Shown here: positions 1 to 11,911 of the stretch, one piece after another
Numbering within the stretch: the stretch's first letter is position 1
How the letters are laid out: each line of letters starts with the position of its first letter
Assembly: GCF_021155765.1 (NCBI RefSeq)
Contig: NC_060106.1
Span: forward strand, 13,170,031 to 13,234,030
Length of the DNA: 64,000 bases
Origin: Diprion similis
Taxonomy: Eukaryota > Arthropoda > Insecta > Hymenoptera > Diprionidae
Direction of reading: 5' to 3'
The notes under the pieces: model-generated
Databases searched by the model: none
What the model was told of the DNA's origin: nothing
What the model saw: only the letters and a program-made list of their open reading frames with translations
Made by a program: the position numbers and the translations under genes

Positions 1-520
1 GGAGTGAGTAGACTTTTGATCAGAAGGCGTTGTATGAACCGAGAGAAATCAGCCCAAATTGTATTGCATGCTGTACTTGGGGGCAATGGGGGCTTAACTT
101 GAGTCAAGAGAGAGAGAGAGCTCCTCATCAACTGCAGAATATTGATAATAATCAAATTACTGTCCTTGTTTTACCGTTGTCATCTTATTATTATGTAGAT
201 CGTTCATAAATTTTTTGTCAAATCTTGTAGATTTCTGAATTTGTAATATCTAGGGATTTTTTAGAGATATTTTCTTATTGATTCAGAGATATGTTTCATT
301 CGGTCATTGGCAGCCCCTGCCACTCAGCGCAATCGCAATCACTAGTCATCCCTGAATCAGCTGTGAGCAGATGTTGATTGGATTTTCGCGGGAAACCACA
401 ACAAAATTCTGCCAAATGACATAAGAACGTCATGAGTACACAATATTTGAACTTTCCAATCGACTAAAGAGCCATACACTCTTGAAATAACCGCTCGGTT
501 ACTGAATTCAATGATTCACA
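1..520. other. Upstream region of the first small gene
   Basis: No coding exon is recognised here. There is a short GA-rich run near 107-120. The sequence just before 521 is a plausible 5' leader and promoter for the small gene that follows. I see no TATA box that I would trust. Confidence 0.4.
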
Positions 521-946
521 ATGCACTCCGAAGCTGATTCAACCGTCGAAGTGAAAATGGAAATTCAAAACGAACTGTCAACAATCAACACTGTTGTTTT
601 AAAAATGTAAGTTATTCTTCCACCATTTCCACGTCAAGTCCTGTTTCATCCATGTATGTTCTCAATTCTAATGACAACCTCGCTCACGCACGATTGGTAG
701 GATTGACATGTATTCGTAACTTGCAGAAAACAGGAGCTCCATGAGATTAATGATATTGTGCAAAGCAATGGATTATTGGATACAACTCTCAAGAATGCCT
801 TAGGCTCTTTGACCATTTTGGCTCAAGAAGCAGGTGTTAGTGTAGAAGAAATGACGAATACAGGGGAGCAGAATCCACTTACAAATGCACTCTCTAGAAT
901 CTCAACAGGGTATATAACTGAAAAACTTAAGTCATTATCACATTAA
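521..946 (+). CDS. Small two-exon gene, unrecognised 101-residue protein
   Basis: Exon 1 is 521-606 and exon 2 is 727-946. They are joined by a clean intron (AT|GTAAGT donor, TTGCAG acceptor), and the frame closes across the junction to give 101 residues. The product is acidic and mostly helical in composition. It starts MHSEADSTVEVKMEIQNEL and its C-terminal half contains LGSLTILAQEAGVSVEEM. It has no signal peptide, membrane segment or metal-binding cysteines. Its short length and its regular Leu/Ile spacing suggest a small helical subunit of a larger complex, but that is inference and I cannot place it in a family. It lies tail-to-tail with HACL1. The start at 521 is chosen because the ATG at 511 runs into a stop after eight codons. 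Confidence 0.6.
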
Positions 947-1622
947 CAATTTTGGTCAAGTACTAGAGAACACAGGGTACGCCATACAGTACAGTCAATC
1001 ATACTGTTAATTTATTGCTAATGGATTTACTAATTGAACTGATGATTGCATCTGAAATATGCTTTTCTCATACCACCTAAGACTTAGGTTACAGATAATC
1101 ATGGATGTACCCACTAATTATGCTTGAAATCACTAAGGATCTTATGAAAAGTCAGCTCTTGTTTTTAACATTCGCAGGGTAGTCTTAAAGACTGTAGTGA
1201 CGACTAAATAATGCGATCCTGAATGGTGAATCGTTGAACCGTATTTTTTTGAGCTCTTATTGTTAGACATGTGTTTGTTCCTCCTCGTGTGGCTTCTATA
1301 CTATATTATTATAAGAATCCATAGTACCCGAATTAATACTTCCAAAAGTATTGTTACTGGTCTAAGACTGTTAATTAATCCTCCCATACAACTTATTACT
1401 GAGATGAAGTCGTAACCATTCATGGTCAAGATAATATTACATTGCGACAAAAGCATTTGTGAGTATAGATGGAATAGTCAATTATATTGGTTAGCAAATA
1501 GATTACAATTTTTCTCTCGTTCTCATTACCTGTCCACCAGTGTTATACATTTTTGCTAATGATTATAGTGTAACTTATCTTTGTTCCTTAAAAAACATTG
1601 TATAAAATTCTTAATGTAATAT
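947..1622. other. Convergent intergenic region
   Basis: This AT-rich spacer lies between two genes that converge. It should hold the 3' UTRs of both the small plus-strand gene and HACL1. No ORF or repeat is supported. A reverse-strand AATAAA (TTTATT near 1010) could serve HACL1, but it lies about 600 bp past the stop, so this is weak. Confidence 0.4.
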
Positions 1623-4600
1623 TTATAATTTGGACTCTGTTAGCCAATTGAAGCTCTGTGTTTTACGATCAGCTAAAGGGTCGATCATAGTGTTGATTAT
1701 ACTTGGTGAATCAGTTTCCTGAAAAAATAAATCACTTTACATACATCTGCTGCTGAATTCAATTTCTATTGTAGTATTAGTTCATGTATTTAATTATTAG
1801 TTATGTAAAATAAATATTTTCTCATTTAAAGTATATCACCTTCAAGGCACTTTTGACAGCTTTTTCTAATTCAGGTATTGTTGTACAAAAATGACCCTTC
1901 TTTCCAAACATTTCCATTATCTTCTCATAGTGTGTTTCGACAGTCAGTGAACGGGTTGGTGTTCTGTGTGCAAATAATTGTAGGTGAATTCAAAATTCCA
2001 TTACTTTACAAAACATTGGAAGGCTCAACCAAAGGTTAGTAAAGATATAAGATTTATTAATATAAATTTTAAACGCTGATTGAATTATTTCTAAAAAATG
2101 TTGATATTCTTACACTTGTGTCGCTTCACCAGCATCCTGTATTTGCTTCATCGTTTCCTTATCTAACCCACTATAAATTCCGTTGTTGTTTATTATTATA
2201 ATAATTATGGGTAATTTGTATCTGGAATTTGAATAATATGAAGTGTTAGGCATCAATTTTCAAAGTACTGAAACCACACCCAAATTCGACATAATATCCG
2301 ACAAGGAGATAACTTCCAGAACCTTCAATTATGCGTTACCTGAACATTGTTTCAACTTCCATTCCGGAAAACCCAAATGCACTGTCTCCTTCGACACAAA
2401 TCACTCTTTTCTTGGGGTGGTTATCTTTACAGTAAACAGCAGCTGCTATTGCGAAACCTGGACCTACACCCATTGTACCAAAAGTCCCTGCATCTAATCT
2501 GTGTCGCGGTAATCTATTGAGCAGCATAGTACGACCAATATCCATTGTATTAGCACCCTCAGAACAGATAATAGAATCTGAACAATAAAATTATGACTAA
2601 TGAGTATCTCAATTAGGCATGAGAATAAAGTCGTTTGCTGAACCTGAAATATATTTTTCTGAACATTGTTGCACCAGAGAGATCACTACGCAGGATAGCT
2701 TACCGTTTGGAATTAGATCTTCAATACTTTTGAAGACTGTGTAATAGTTCAGTGGTGGTGATGTGACTTGTGCCATAGCCTGAAATATTTACATTTTTGC
2801 AAACTTGTTTCATTAGACCAGTAATTAACATGTAGGGAATGAAAAGTTGAGAAATTTCATTTTCTATTGTTAATAATACAAATTAGCATTGTTGCTGTGT
2901 GCTGTTTCATCACATCAGTTGATAATTTGTATTCAGAATTTATGACTGTGACCATGCCCTCGAAATCAAAAGATAGGAAAATAAAAAGAGCTGTTTACCT
3001 AATATATGTATAATAAAAATGAATCTGAGAAAATTCCAATACCAGAAGCTAAGACATCAATCATTTGAGAAAATATTTTATAATTAGAACAATCGAAATG
3101 ATAATACTGGTGATATCGATCTGATTTTCATATTCTTTGGTTTATTTGATTCGCCAGACAGATCTTGGACTGAAAATTTTTATATCAACAGTTATCTCCA
3201 GACTGCATAAATATAGATTTTTGTCATCACATTTAGACAGATGTTCATCAACAATTACAATTTATACGTTATAACTACACTATCGTCCAAGATTCCTTGA
3301 ATGTTTTTCACACAATTTGTAGGCATCTGATCAAGAAGTAAAATTAGCCCAAACATATTCGAATCTTATCGAACCAAGAGAGCTTAATCAATTTTAACAT
3401 TGTAATGACAAAAGTTTTTCTCGGAGTATTGATATTTTACAGCTTGTGTTATTTGAATTTCTTCAAATTCATTTCTAGTCCAAAACAACGCTTTTGTTTA
3501 TTCGTGATTACCATCACTGGCACAAATAACATTTATGCAGGTTTTTAAAGTGATTGCTCCTTTTCATTAATTATGTTTTGGACGATACAGTTCGCAGAAG
3601 CAAACATCCTTAAGAAAGTTTATAAATGAGTCATCAGTTGTATGCATTTCAAGTGAAAATAATCATGAAAGCTTTAATAGGATTTGCGTATATATTCATC
3701 ACTTAGAAGTTACCTGATAGCTCATACTTACACCAACAGCCTGTTTATTTTTGTCAGCCTTTGCACGCAATTCTTTCCACCATGAACTAGTTTGACTGAA
3801 ATTGAATTTGCAGTTTTTGAATGCTTGCGACATCTGATGTGCCACTGGTCCTATGTCAGCCTGTATGGCTAAAGCAGCTTGCAAAGAATTGTGCATTTCT
3901 TCGGCGCACAAATCCACCTGACAATAATATTGATATCACAGTTGGCCTTAAATTTTCGATTTCCTATATTTGAACAAGTTTTCTCATATCTGGTAAGTAT
4001 ATAAAATTATTATCATATTTGACTTGTACCTGGATCACTTTTACATTTTTCTGGTACCGAGGCGACTGTCCAAAGTGCAACATCCAGTTTAATCTGGCTC
4101 CCAAAAGTAATATCACATCACTCTGTTGCAAAGCTAATGTTCTTGCACTGGATACGCAGTGTTCATCTGTATCTGGTACTACACCTTTGCCCATTGGAGT
4201 TGGCAAGAAAGGTAAGTTTGTCGCATACACAAGGTCTTGAACTTCTTTTTCGGCACGTGCATAAGCGGCACCTGTGAACAACGGTATTCAATTATCTGCT
4301 TGGCAATTATATAAATAAAAAATGGCACGGCCATATGGAATCCATGTTCAATTTAGCAAACTCAGTGTAAACAATATTTCTGAAGTGCTCAACTCGCTGA
4401 ATAATGGTAATGGATTTTTTTCTATTAATTGGTGGACATGAAAAGAAACATATCATTTCCAAAAAGCTATATCGATACTGTTCGTTACATCAATATTTTG
4501 TAATTGAAATATTCGAAAACTAATACAACCTTCTCTAAATGGCGTAAATATGGCCCTAAAGACGGAAATTACAATTACCTTTTCCAACAATAATTAACGG

Positions 4601-7600
4601 CTTCTTAGCATTAGCCAATATATTCACTGCCTGTTCTATGAGCTGTGGCTGTGGATATATTACAGGTGGCGGTGGACATTGCAGGATCTTTGCGACTTTC
4701 TTGCCAGCAACTCTTTGAGTCAGAATTGTGGCTGGCATGTCTAAATAAGCAGCGCCTGGAATAAATAAAGCTTTTCATAACAAGACTCTTCAAAAGTTTT
4801 GAAGCCATTCAAAATTCTGTGGCAGCTGGATTGAATGCTTTATATCAAAACTGAAAATAGATTGTATTTTCAGATTGATAATATGCACCAGCTGTTTTCA
4901 ATTTTCTCCAAAAACCATGTTACTTCATTCACACAACCACATCGACAAAATATCAAATTAATTACCGGGTCTGCCATACGTGGCTAGTCTCACAGCTTTC
5001 TCAACATGTAGAGGTATAAGTGCAGCCGAAGGCGGTCTCGCAGCATATTTGCAGTAGGGACGACTGCTTTCAACTTGCGGCCATTCTTGAAAGCCACCAA
5101 TTCCTTCATGATCTTGTGGACAGGACCCTCCGATTACTAATACCGGCCTACAACATAATGCACATGCAATCTGAACAACACTTTCAGATTGTTTTAAATT
5201 TTTTCTTACGTACTTGACTGTATAATAATAGCCTAATTATTTCAAAATCAGATTAATATTTTTGAACATGCACAAACAGTTAACTAAAGGTATACGTACT
5301 AACAATTTAAGGGCGACGCACATAAGGGCTTTGATATGTTTCGTATGGCAGAGATCAGAAAGATATTAAGATTGTAGTAGTTTTGAATGAGGACAATCGT
5401 GTATGAAAATTTGACATCAATTATATTATTGATTTTGTCATACGCACCAACAGTTGACTTGTGCATTCGCCATACCGCCGACAACATGTAGTAATCCTGG
5501 CCCTGAGACACAAAGAACCACGCCTGGCTTTCCTAGTCGACAGAAGACTTTGTTAAATACTATAAAATTGATTGCCTTATCAGGCTTTGACAGCTTTAAA
5601 TATATGGAAGAACAAACGCTGTACAGTATCTGTTCAAAATAATAAGACAGGTGGCAAGGACTAAATTTGAAAAAAAATCCGATTAGAATATTTCGTACGA
5701 ATCGAAAGATATGAGATTGTAATTCACCAGAGCCTAGAATGTGATATAAAAGTTTACATTTCACCATCAGTAAATGAACATAGTTGCAAATATACACACT
5801 GGTAAGGTATCCATAAGCTTGGGCAGCGTAACACGCAGCTTGTTCGTTTCTGAATCCCAAATACTGAAGACCTGCAGTTTGCATTTCCATAGCTAACTCT
5901 ATAACTGGATGTCCTGTAATCCCAAAGACATACTCCAGCCCCTGTAACAGGTAAATTATAAGTTGCATTGGAAAACTATTAGTTTTTATTTATAAACAAA
6001 AGGTTTCATACATACGTACCAAATGAAACTTGACACAAGACTAAACAGATCAAAGATCATGATTAGTCATCTTTAGAGACATTGGAGTTTTGGTAATACT
6101 AAGAGAAACCATTTCATTGTTATATACTGTTATATGTATACAAATACTATGACGAATACTGAAAACGCTTCTAAAAGTAACATTGAAATTAATTTGAATA
6201 GCGCCCCGTGCGCATGAATCATTGTATAGAGGTAAATATTCGGCTGTAAGTTTAATTACTTCTAACAAAGGGACGAGACCCAAGTGGTCAGAATGAGGGT
6301 TGCCATGGGGTGTACAGCGAGGATAAGGAAAGTTTTCGAATGATTCACGTTAATCCTCATTGTCCAGGTGTTTTCGCGGCAAGGTATTTACTGCAGTTTA
6401 TAAGTATGTATTATACATATATTCTGTGTATAAGCGCAGTTTCCAAGTAAAGACCGGTGTAAGCATACGCGCAGCATGAGTATAATATGAGTACAATGTT
6501 CCTCCTTGGCGGCGGTGAAGACGCGACGTGCCGCAGGGGGTGAATATGCGTTTACAGCGGTCATTTGGTAAATTTCCCCGGGTAAAAGGTTGGGTGACCT
6601 GCAAGATGTACGTGTACAACGCAGGCGATTTGGTGGACTAGGCTTAACGCGCGTCATCGCAAGAAAGCAATTAGAACCGGAAGACAATCAACCAAATTAG
6701 CAAACATCAACATGATCAATAATATTTTTCTGCGGGACTTCAACCAAGTTTAGAATAATTTTTATTATATTTTTCTTTCGACTCATTGTTTGGAATTAGT
6801 TAGAGAATATGTGACATGTGAGCCGTTTTTACGTAATTTGTTTACGTAAGAATGAGCTGTAATCTGATGACTGCGGATCACCGGAGTATACGGTAGGTCG
6901 GTCACAGTCATGGAGCACGGCAATATTGTCCGTGATAATACGATTGCTGCGCACGTAATGTGAATTGGCGAGGACAACTTCGATCGGTTCGAGAGCAGGA
7001 AAACTACATCAGTTTTACTCGCTGTATCGCCGTCATCGTGTAGTAATTCGGGCCGATTGTGCGTACGGAAGCAATCGAAAAGTCAGACAAAACCCGTAAT
7101 TTCTGTCGTATCCACCGGAAACGGAAACGAAACGTTCGACAAATATTTTACAAACATTCCATTACTTGTAGTAATATCCTTAAGGGGGTACCCTGGTCGA
7201 TTTTGACGTGTCGTATATTGTATCTCCAAATATCGAAGTCCACGTAGCTTAAACGCGAAAAAGCGTGCAAAATGCAAGAATAAAGAAATGGCATGGATAC
7301 TAAAAAATCGAAATAGTAAATTCGTAAAATTCATGCCATTTCTTTATTTTTGCATTAAATGAAAATGTGTTGGAGTGGTTTTGACCAGAATTGCTTTTAG
7401 AATAGGGTCGTGACGCCCTTATTTGCGTTTGAGATGAGCGGACTTGGATAATCCGAGAACTGTACGACAACGTCGAAATTCACCAAGGCTCTTGCTTAAA
7501 TTACACGGCGGGATCGAACCTCGCAAGGAGTATAGTGTAACGTTAAATACGTGTAGTACCACGTCGCTGGCAGATTTACCGAAGCAGGGTAATCGTCTTG

Positions 7601-9364
7601 TTGCAAATCCGCCGTCGTAAAAGTGTCAAGATATGGTGGGTCAAAGGTATTACCCCCCTTCTGCGAGGCGCTCAACAGCTCCTCGAATCCGAAAGCCGTT
7701 GGTGCTGACGAATTCCGTGAAATAATCTGACCGTTTCTGAGCAGCGCTGAAATTAGTTATACCTGGTAACAGAAAGGACCCTTGCGAGGTACCTAGGATG
7801 GCTGCAGTTTTAGAGCTCGTCTATTCTGTCGCTGTGCATACTATTCGGCAATAAAATTTAACAACGAGCGTTCGCTCATTTTCATCGAGCGCTATGATGT
7901 GATAATAATTGAAATGCCACCAAGTATAGGTAATCACGGCCTGTGACAAGATTCGCGAATGTTGTATTTTGGTAGCGAACGATAAAACCAGTATTTATAT
8001 ACAGTTGAATTTTCACTGTACTTGGTAGTTCACCGATTAATTTGTTAGTTTTTAGATGTTTTTCGTACAAGAGCTGCTACCTTGGCAATATGATATCGAT
8101 CATATCGGTGGTTCATCACTGACCATTGTCAGGATAATTAGCAAGAATTGCGCGACACCTATAATATGTATAGTACTGTAGCCGAGATTGCAACGAATAG
8201 TTAAACATTCAGGAAACTGTTTTAAAACGCATATTGCACACGACACTTGAGGTATACTACTGTGAACGATGTTTACGTTCGTGTTTAAAAGCTTCGTGAT
8301 AGATGTAATTATAGATATGGACGATTATTGCAATTTCCGGTAGTATAATATGTACATGATGCGGTGATTTTCATTCGAATCAATGATACTTATGGGACGA
8401 AACTTTTTCTTGCAACAATTTATCGCGATCATGAATAAACCTCACAAGCCGCTATCGAGGGGGGCCTGGGTATGACAGTCACAAAGAAATCTCCCCGAAA
8501 AGTATCTTTAAAGGTTAAAATATACTTGCAACTGAAAAGAACCTATTACGAATGACGGCTGATTTTATAAAAAAAAAACAATCCCAACAGTTGATAAGTA
8601 TAAAGGTGCAGTATTCAAGATGGAATCATTTTCGTTAAAGATTGAAGAAGAGGACCATTTTTACTAAAATCATTTCTACATAGTTTGTAAGAGAAAAATT
8701 ATTTTGATAAGTTCAGAATTATTCGTTCGGAAACTGCAGTAAAGTGATTTGTGCCACCTTAAACATTAAAACAAGGTAGGCTATATTTGAAACCATACAC
8801 ACAATGTCCTGATAAGAACGCAAAAGGTGACTAAGTCACTCAGAGTTTAGAATAAGTTAGGATTTACTTTCTGTAAAAACGAACGCTATAGAAAAAATCT
8901 CCTTCGACGCCATCTCGATTTGAATATGTGCCGCTGTTGCTAAGGGTTTTCGCAACCTGCGCAGTACATTTATGCGCATATTGTTCGTGCAGCCTGTCAT
9001 ACTGTAGGAACCACTGATAGAGTGTAGGAACTCCATGTCTTATTGGACTCGAAATTCAATGCGAAATGGATTTTTTACCATTTCCGTAATATTAGGGAAT
9101 TCAATGTTGACGGTTCACGATTTAAAAACCGCTGTCAATTTCGTTATGAGTTTGTCCGACAGCGAGTTACTGTCATGAATGGATACATGAACACTAACCA
9201 TGACTGGCAGTATAGAATCGTATAAACATAACCTCAACGTCAATGATAATACGCTATTAGAGTGAAGAAAAAAAATAATTCAAAAAATTATGAGTAGTTA
9301 CCTGAGTTTTAAGGGCTTCGGCAAGTATTTGATTACCGTCCATCTCGTCAGTTTCACTCGCCAT
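1623..9364 (-). CDS. HACL1: 2-hydroxyacyl-CoA lyase (peroxisomal, thiamine diphosphate-dependent)
   Basis: Cleaves 2-hydroxyacyl-CoA, made during alpha-oxidation of 3-methyl-branched and 2-hydroxy fatty acids, to formyl-CoA and a one-carbon-shorter aldehyde in peroxisomes. Exons in coding order: 9364-9302, 5941-5800, 5532-5448, 5147-4966, 4755-4579, 4271-4030, 3917-3714, 2779-2704, 2577-2340, 2221-2114, 1963-1840, 1718-1623. Together they give 578 residues, the same length as the human protein. The fold is that of ThDP enzymes. The N-terminal pyrimidine domain has the activating glutamate at about residue 54 ([18 protein letters not shown]). A central domain includes PLIIVGKG. The C-terminal pyrophosphate domain has the GDS...NN metal/ThDP motif (GDS 454-456, NNNGIYSG from 481). 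The last residues are NWLTESKL, so the protein ends in a textbook PTS1 signal. Intron 1 is unusually long (about 3.4 kb). The first exon encodes only 21 residues and its ATG at 9364 is the only good start. Confidence 0.95.
5942..9301 (-). other. HACL1 first intron, 3.4 kb
   Basis: This stretch separates the 21-codon first exon from the rest of HACL1. No coding exon is supported on either strand. It contains the inverted repeat at 7271-7356. GC content is locally higher around 6400-6700 and 7400-7700, which could mark regulatory DNA or an untranslated RNA, but no gene can be called. Confidence 0.5.
7271..7356. repeat. Inverted repeat (25-bp arms)
   Basis: The left arm at 7271-7295 and the right arm at 7332-7356 are reverse complements with one mismatch. 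The core is AAAGAAATGGCATG facing CATGCCATTTCTTT, and the loop is about 36 bp. It lies in HACL1 intron 1. A short MITE or a structured intronic element would both fit. Confidence 0.7.
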
Positions 9365-11239
9365 TGGAGAAAATGCTCTGATAGCGTACGATTAAATGGG
9401 CAAGCAGAAGTTGCTTTTCATTGAATTGGGAAGTGACAACTGATATTGTGAAACGTCACGTAAATGACGCACATTGGAAGCGCGATTAGTAAATCATTGC
9501 TTACCTGCGATTTGGATCGTGGGGAACATCGGGGGTTTCTCTGTTATTCGATTTCCATACACAATTTTCTTTGATTTGCAAAATTCTACCAAAGTCAATG
9601 GAATGGAACTCTGAATCTGAGTGATCCGTCGATCCATATAATACTTAGTTCTTGTTTTCAATCTCCATGATTACTTACGCCTATGAATTGTACATTTGCA
9701 ATTGTAAAATTTGTACTCTGATTAGTACTCCTTCTTATTTAACGACTGAATTTTCAACAACGATTAAAATATCGTTATGGGTACAATTTATACTACGATT
9801 TAGAGGTTTATAATTATAGTTTATCAGGTCACGGTTATGTAGAATTATTTATGCGGTTATTCGATTTTTCACATCTTCACAAATGCAATCAATATTTAAA
9901 ATTGACACAGGATTTTTGTAGTATCTTCTATTTTCGGTTGGAGGCGCAACACTTGGCGAGCCAAAGACCCGCTTGTGTTGAATATTTATATTTTGCACCT
10001 TCTTTGAAGTTAAACAAAATTCTATAGGTCTTTATCCGTTTACTACTAGACTGAGGTATTCAACGAGCATCGATTTCAACGCCGATTCTGTAGTTTGTAA
10101 AGAGCTATTCCTGAACGGAAGTTTCATGTTCTCGAATTGTTTTTATTAGCGGAAATCTATTTTGTATTTTATCATTATAGACATCACAGACAGATATATA
10201 CTATTACTGAGTATGATGACCAAGATTAACCTTCGAAGTCGCAATTCTTTACGGCAATATAATTTCAGAATTGTAAAGTGTTCACACGTTTGCATATTAA
10301 CAAAAACACCTAAAGGGTTAGGTAAAAGAGTTGTGATTTAATATTGAACTAATTTTTGCTGGACTATCAATAATGATATTCCATTCGCGGCACATATTCA
10401 TATATTTACTTCTGAACATTCTTACAATTTCTTCACAACATACCTCAAATGCAGAAATAGAAAAGTACGAAACATTGTTACGTATACGATGTACGATATT
10501 GATAGTCTGTGTATGCTATAAATTTATTCGTTAGTCAAATGGTACTCAAACTTCGTGAATTCTTTTTGAACAGACCTGGATGTGCGACATTCTTGCAATG
10601 AATAAGTTTCAAAAGAGAAGATAGAGGCAGTTCGAATTTCGCCTAGGGTGGCGATTTGACTAATCAATTCAAAGTTTTGGAAACCGGTAACTTTTAAATT
10701 ATGGAAACCAAGGATGACCACTCTATATACACAATAATTAAAATAAAGAAAAATAATTGAAAGGCCATTGGTCAAACGTTAGCACAATTAGCACAGTTGT
10801 TTCTTCCTTTTTCTCTTTTCAACTAATTTTTTTTTTTTTTTGTTGATTAACGAAAAAGATTATGTCCTTTGAAAGTATATGAAGTTATTGCTATTTCAAA
10901 GAGTTGTAATATAACACTGATCATTTCTTTTATCCTATCCTGGCAGTGAATTGATGCTTATTTTTAGACATTTAATCTAGTAATTAGGCTCAATTTATAC
11001 GCTATACATTGAAGATGTACTGACGTTATGCTGCTGCGGAATTATAATCGCTTAAGAGTTGCTGTCAATTACGAGCATATAGTAATATGAACAAAAGTTT
11101 AAGACCGCTGAGAATCACAAACTAAAATCACGAACCCATTGTTTATTTATGATAAATTGAATTACGATAAAAATTACAAATAATATAACAGGACGAATTC
11201 TAAGGAATATGAGAAAACTTACCTGTCCCTCATATTATG

Positions 11240-11262
11240 GTGTGTGTCTGTGTGTGTGTGTG
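11240..11262. repeat. (TG)n microsatellite
   Basis: A short run of alternating TG with one interruption (TGTGTGTCTGTGTGTG), in the gene-poor region. Confidence 0.8.
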
Positions 11263-11734
11263 GAATAAAAAAGAATTAAATAATGCGATTGTTTTACGGA
11301 ACACTTAGGCTATACACGTACCATATATGTATTCAGACCTTGTTAAGTGATACATAATAGCGATTATCTGTAACAAAGTTTCCAGACACGTTACATAATT
11401 TGCGAATGATTATGCAGCCCAGTCTCGAATATTTCAAGAACTTGGCTATCAAACAATCGTGTAATAAATGTAGACATGCGACAATCTCTTTTCGCATACC
11501 TGAAACGAGAATAAATTTAACAGCGAAGAGTAGGCAATTATCAAAATTTGCGAGCAACGGGAATTTTCCCTGTCGCAAAACTCAGTACAACTTGTAAATT
11601 ATTTTTACAAAAGGATTATAGGTTGAACTGAAGATTAATTTTATATAATGTGAGCATGTTATACACGTTTTTCCATGCGTGCTTTCCGTATACGAAGTAC
11701 CCGTTTCTATGACGGTCGAGTGAGGCCGCAAATT

Positions 11735-11812
11735 CGCATGCGCGGAATACTGAAAAGACCACTTTTAGGTTCTAGGAGTTAAAAGTGGTCTTTTCTGTAC
11801 TGCGCGCATGCG
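11735..11812. repeat. Long near-perfect hairpin (about 35-bp arms)
   Basis: The left arm begins CGCATGCGCGGAATACTG and continues with AAAAGACCACTTTTA. The right arm mirrors it as TAAAAGTGGTCTTTTCTGTA followed by CTGCGCGCATGCG. Only a few mismatches and a loop of about 12 bp separate the arms. The termini are GC-rich and palindromic in their own right (GCATGC). This is compatible with a foldback or MITE-type element. Confidence 0.75.
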
Positions 11813-11870
11813 CTGTCACGAACAAATCTGTCATTGCGCGACCCTAACTTCAGTTTCATGTTTCGTAAAA

Positions 11871-11911
11871 AAATACGCGAGGAGACAACGGTCTTTTCAC
11901 CTCGCGTATTT
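11871..11911. repeat. Second hairpin, arms AAATACGCGAGG / CCTCGCGTATTT
   Basis: Two perfect 12-bp arms are separated by about 17 bp. The loop contains CGGTCTTTTC, the same GGTCTTTTC word found in the arms of the hairpin 60 bp upstream. It recurs again in reverse complement near 11967-11976 (GAAAAGACCG). The two hairpins therefore share sequence and may be parts of one element. Confidence 0.7.

Noticed and set aside
9043-9225. 60-codon open frame near the HACL1 start
   Set aside because: No recognisable sequence or splice sites. It is antisense in the HACL1 first intron and short enough to arise by chance.
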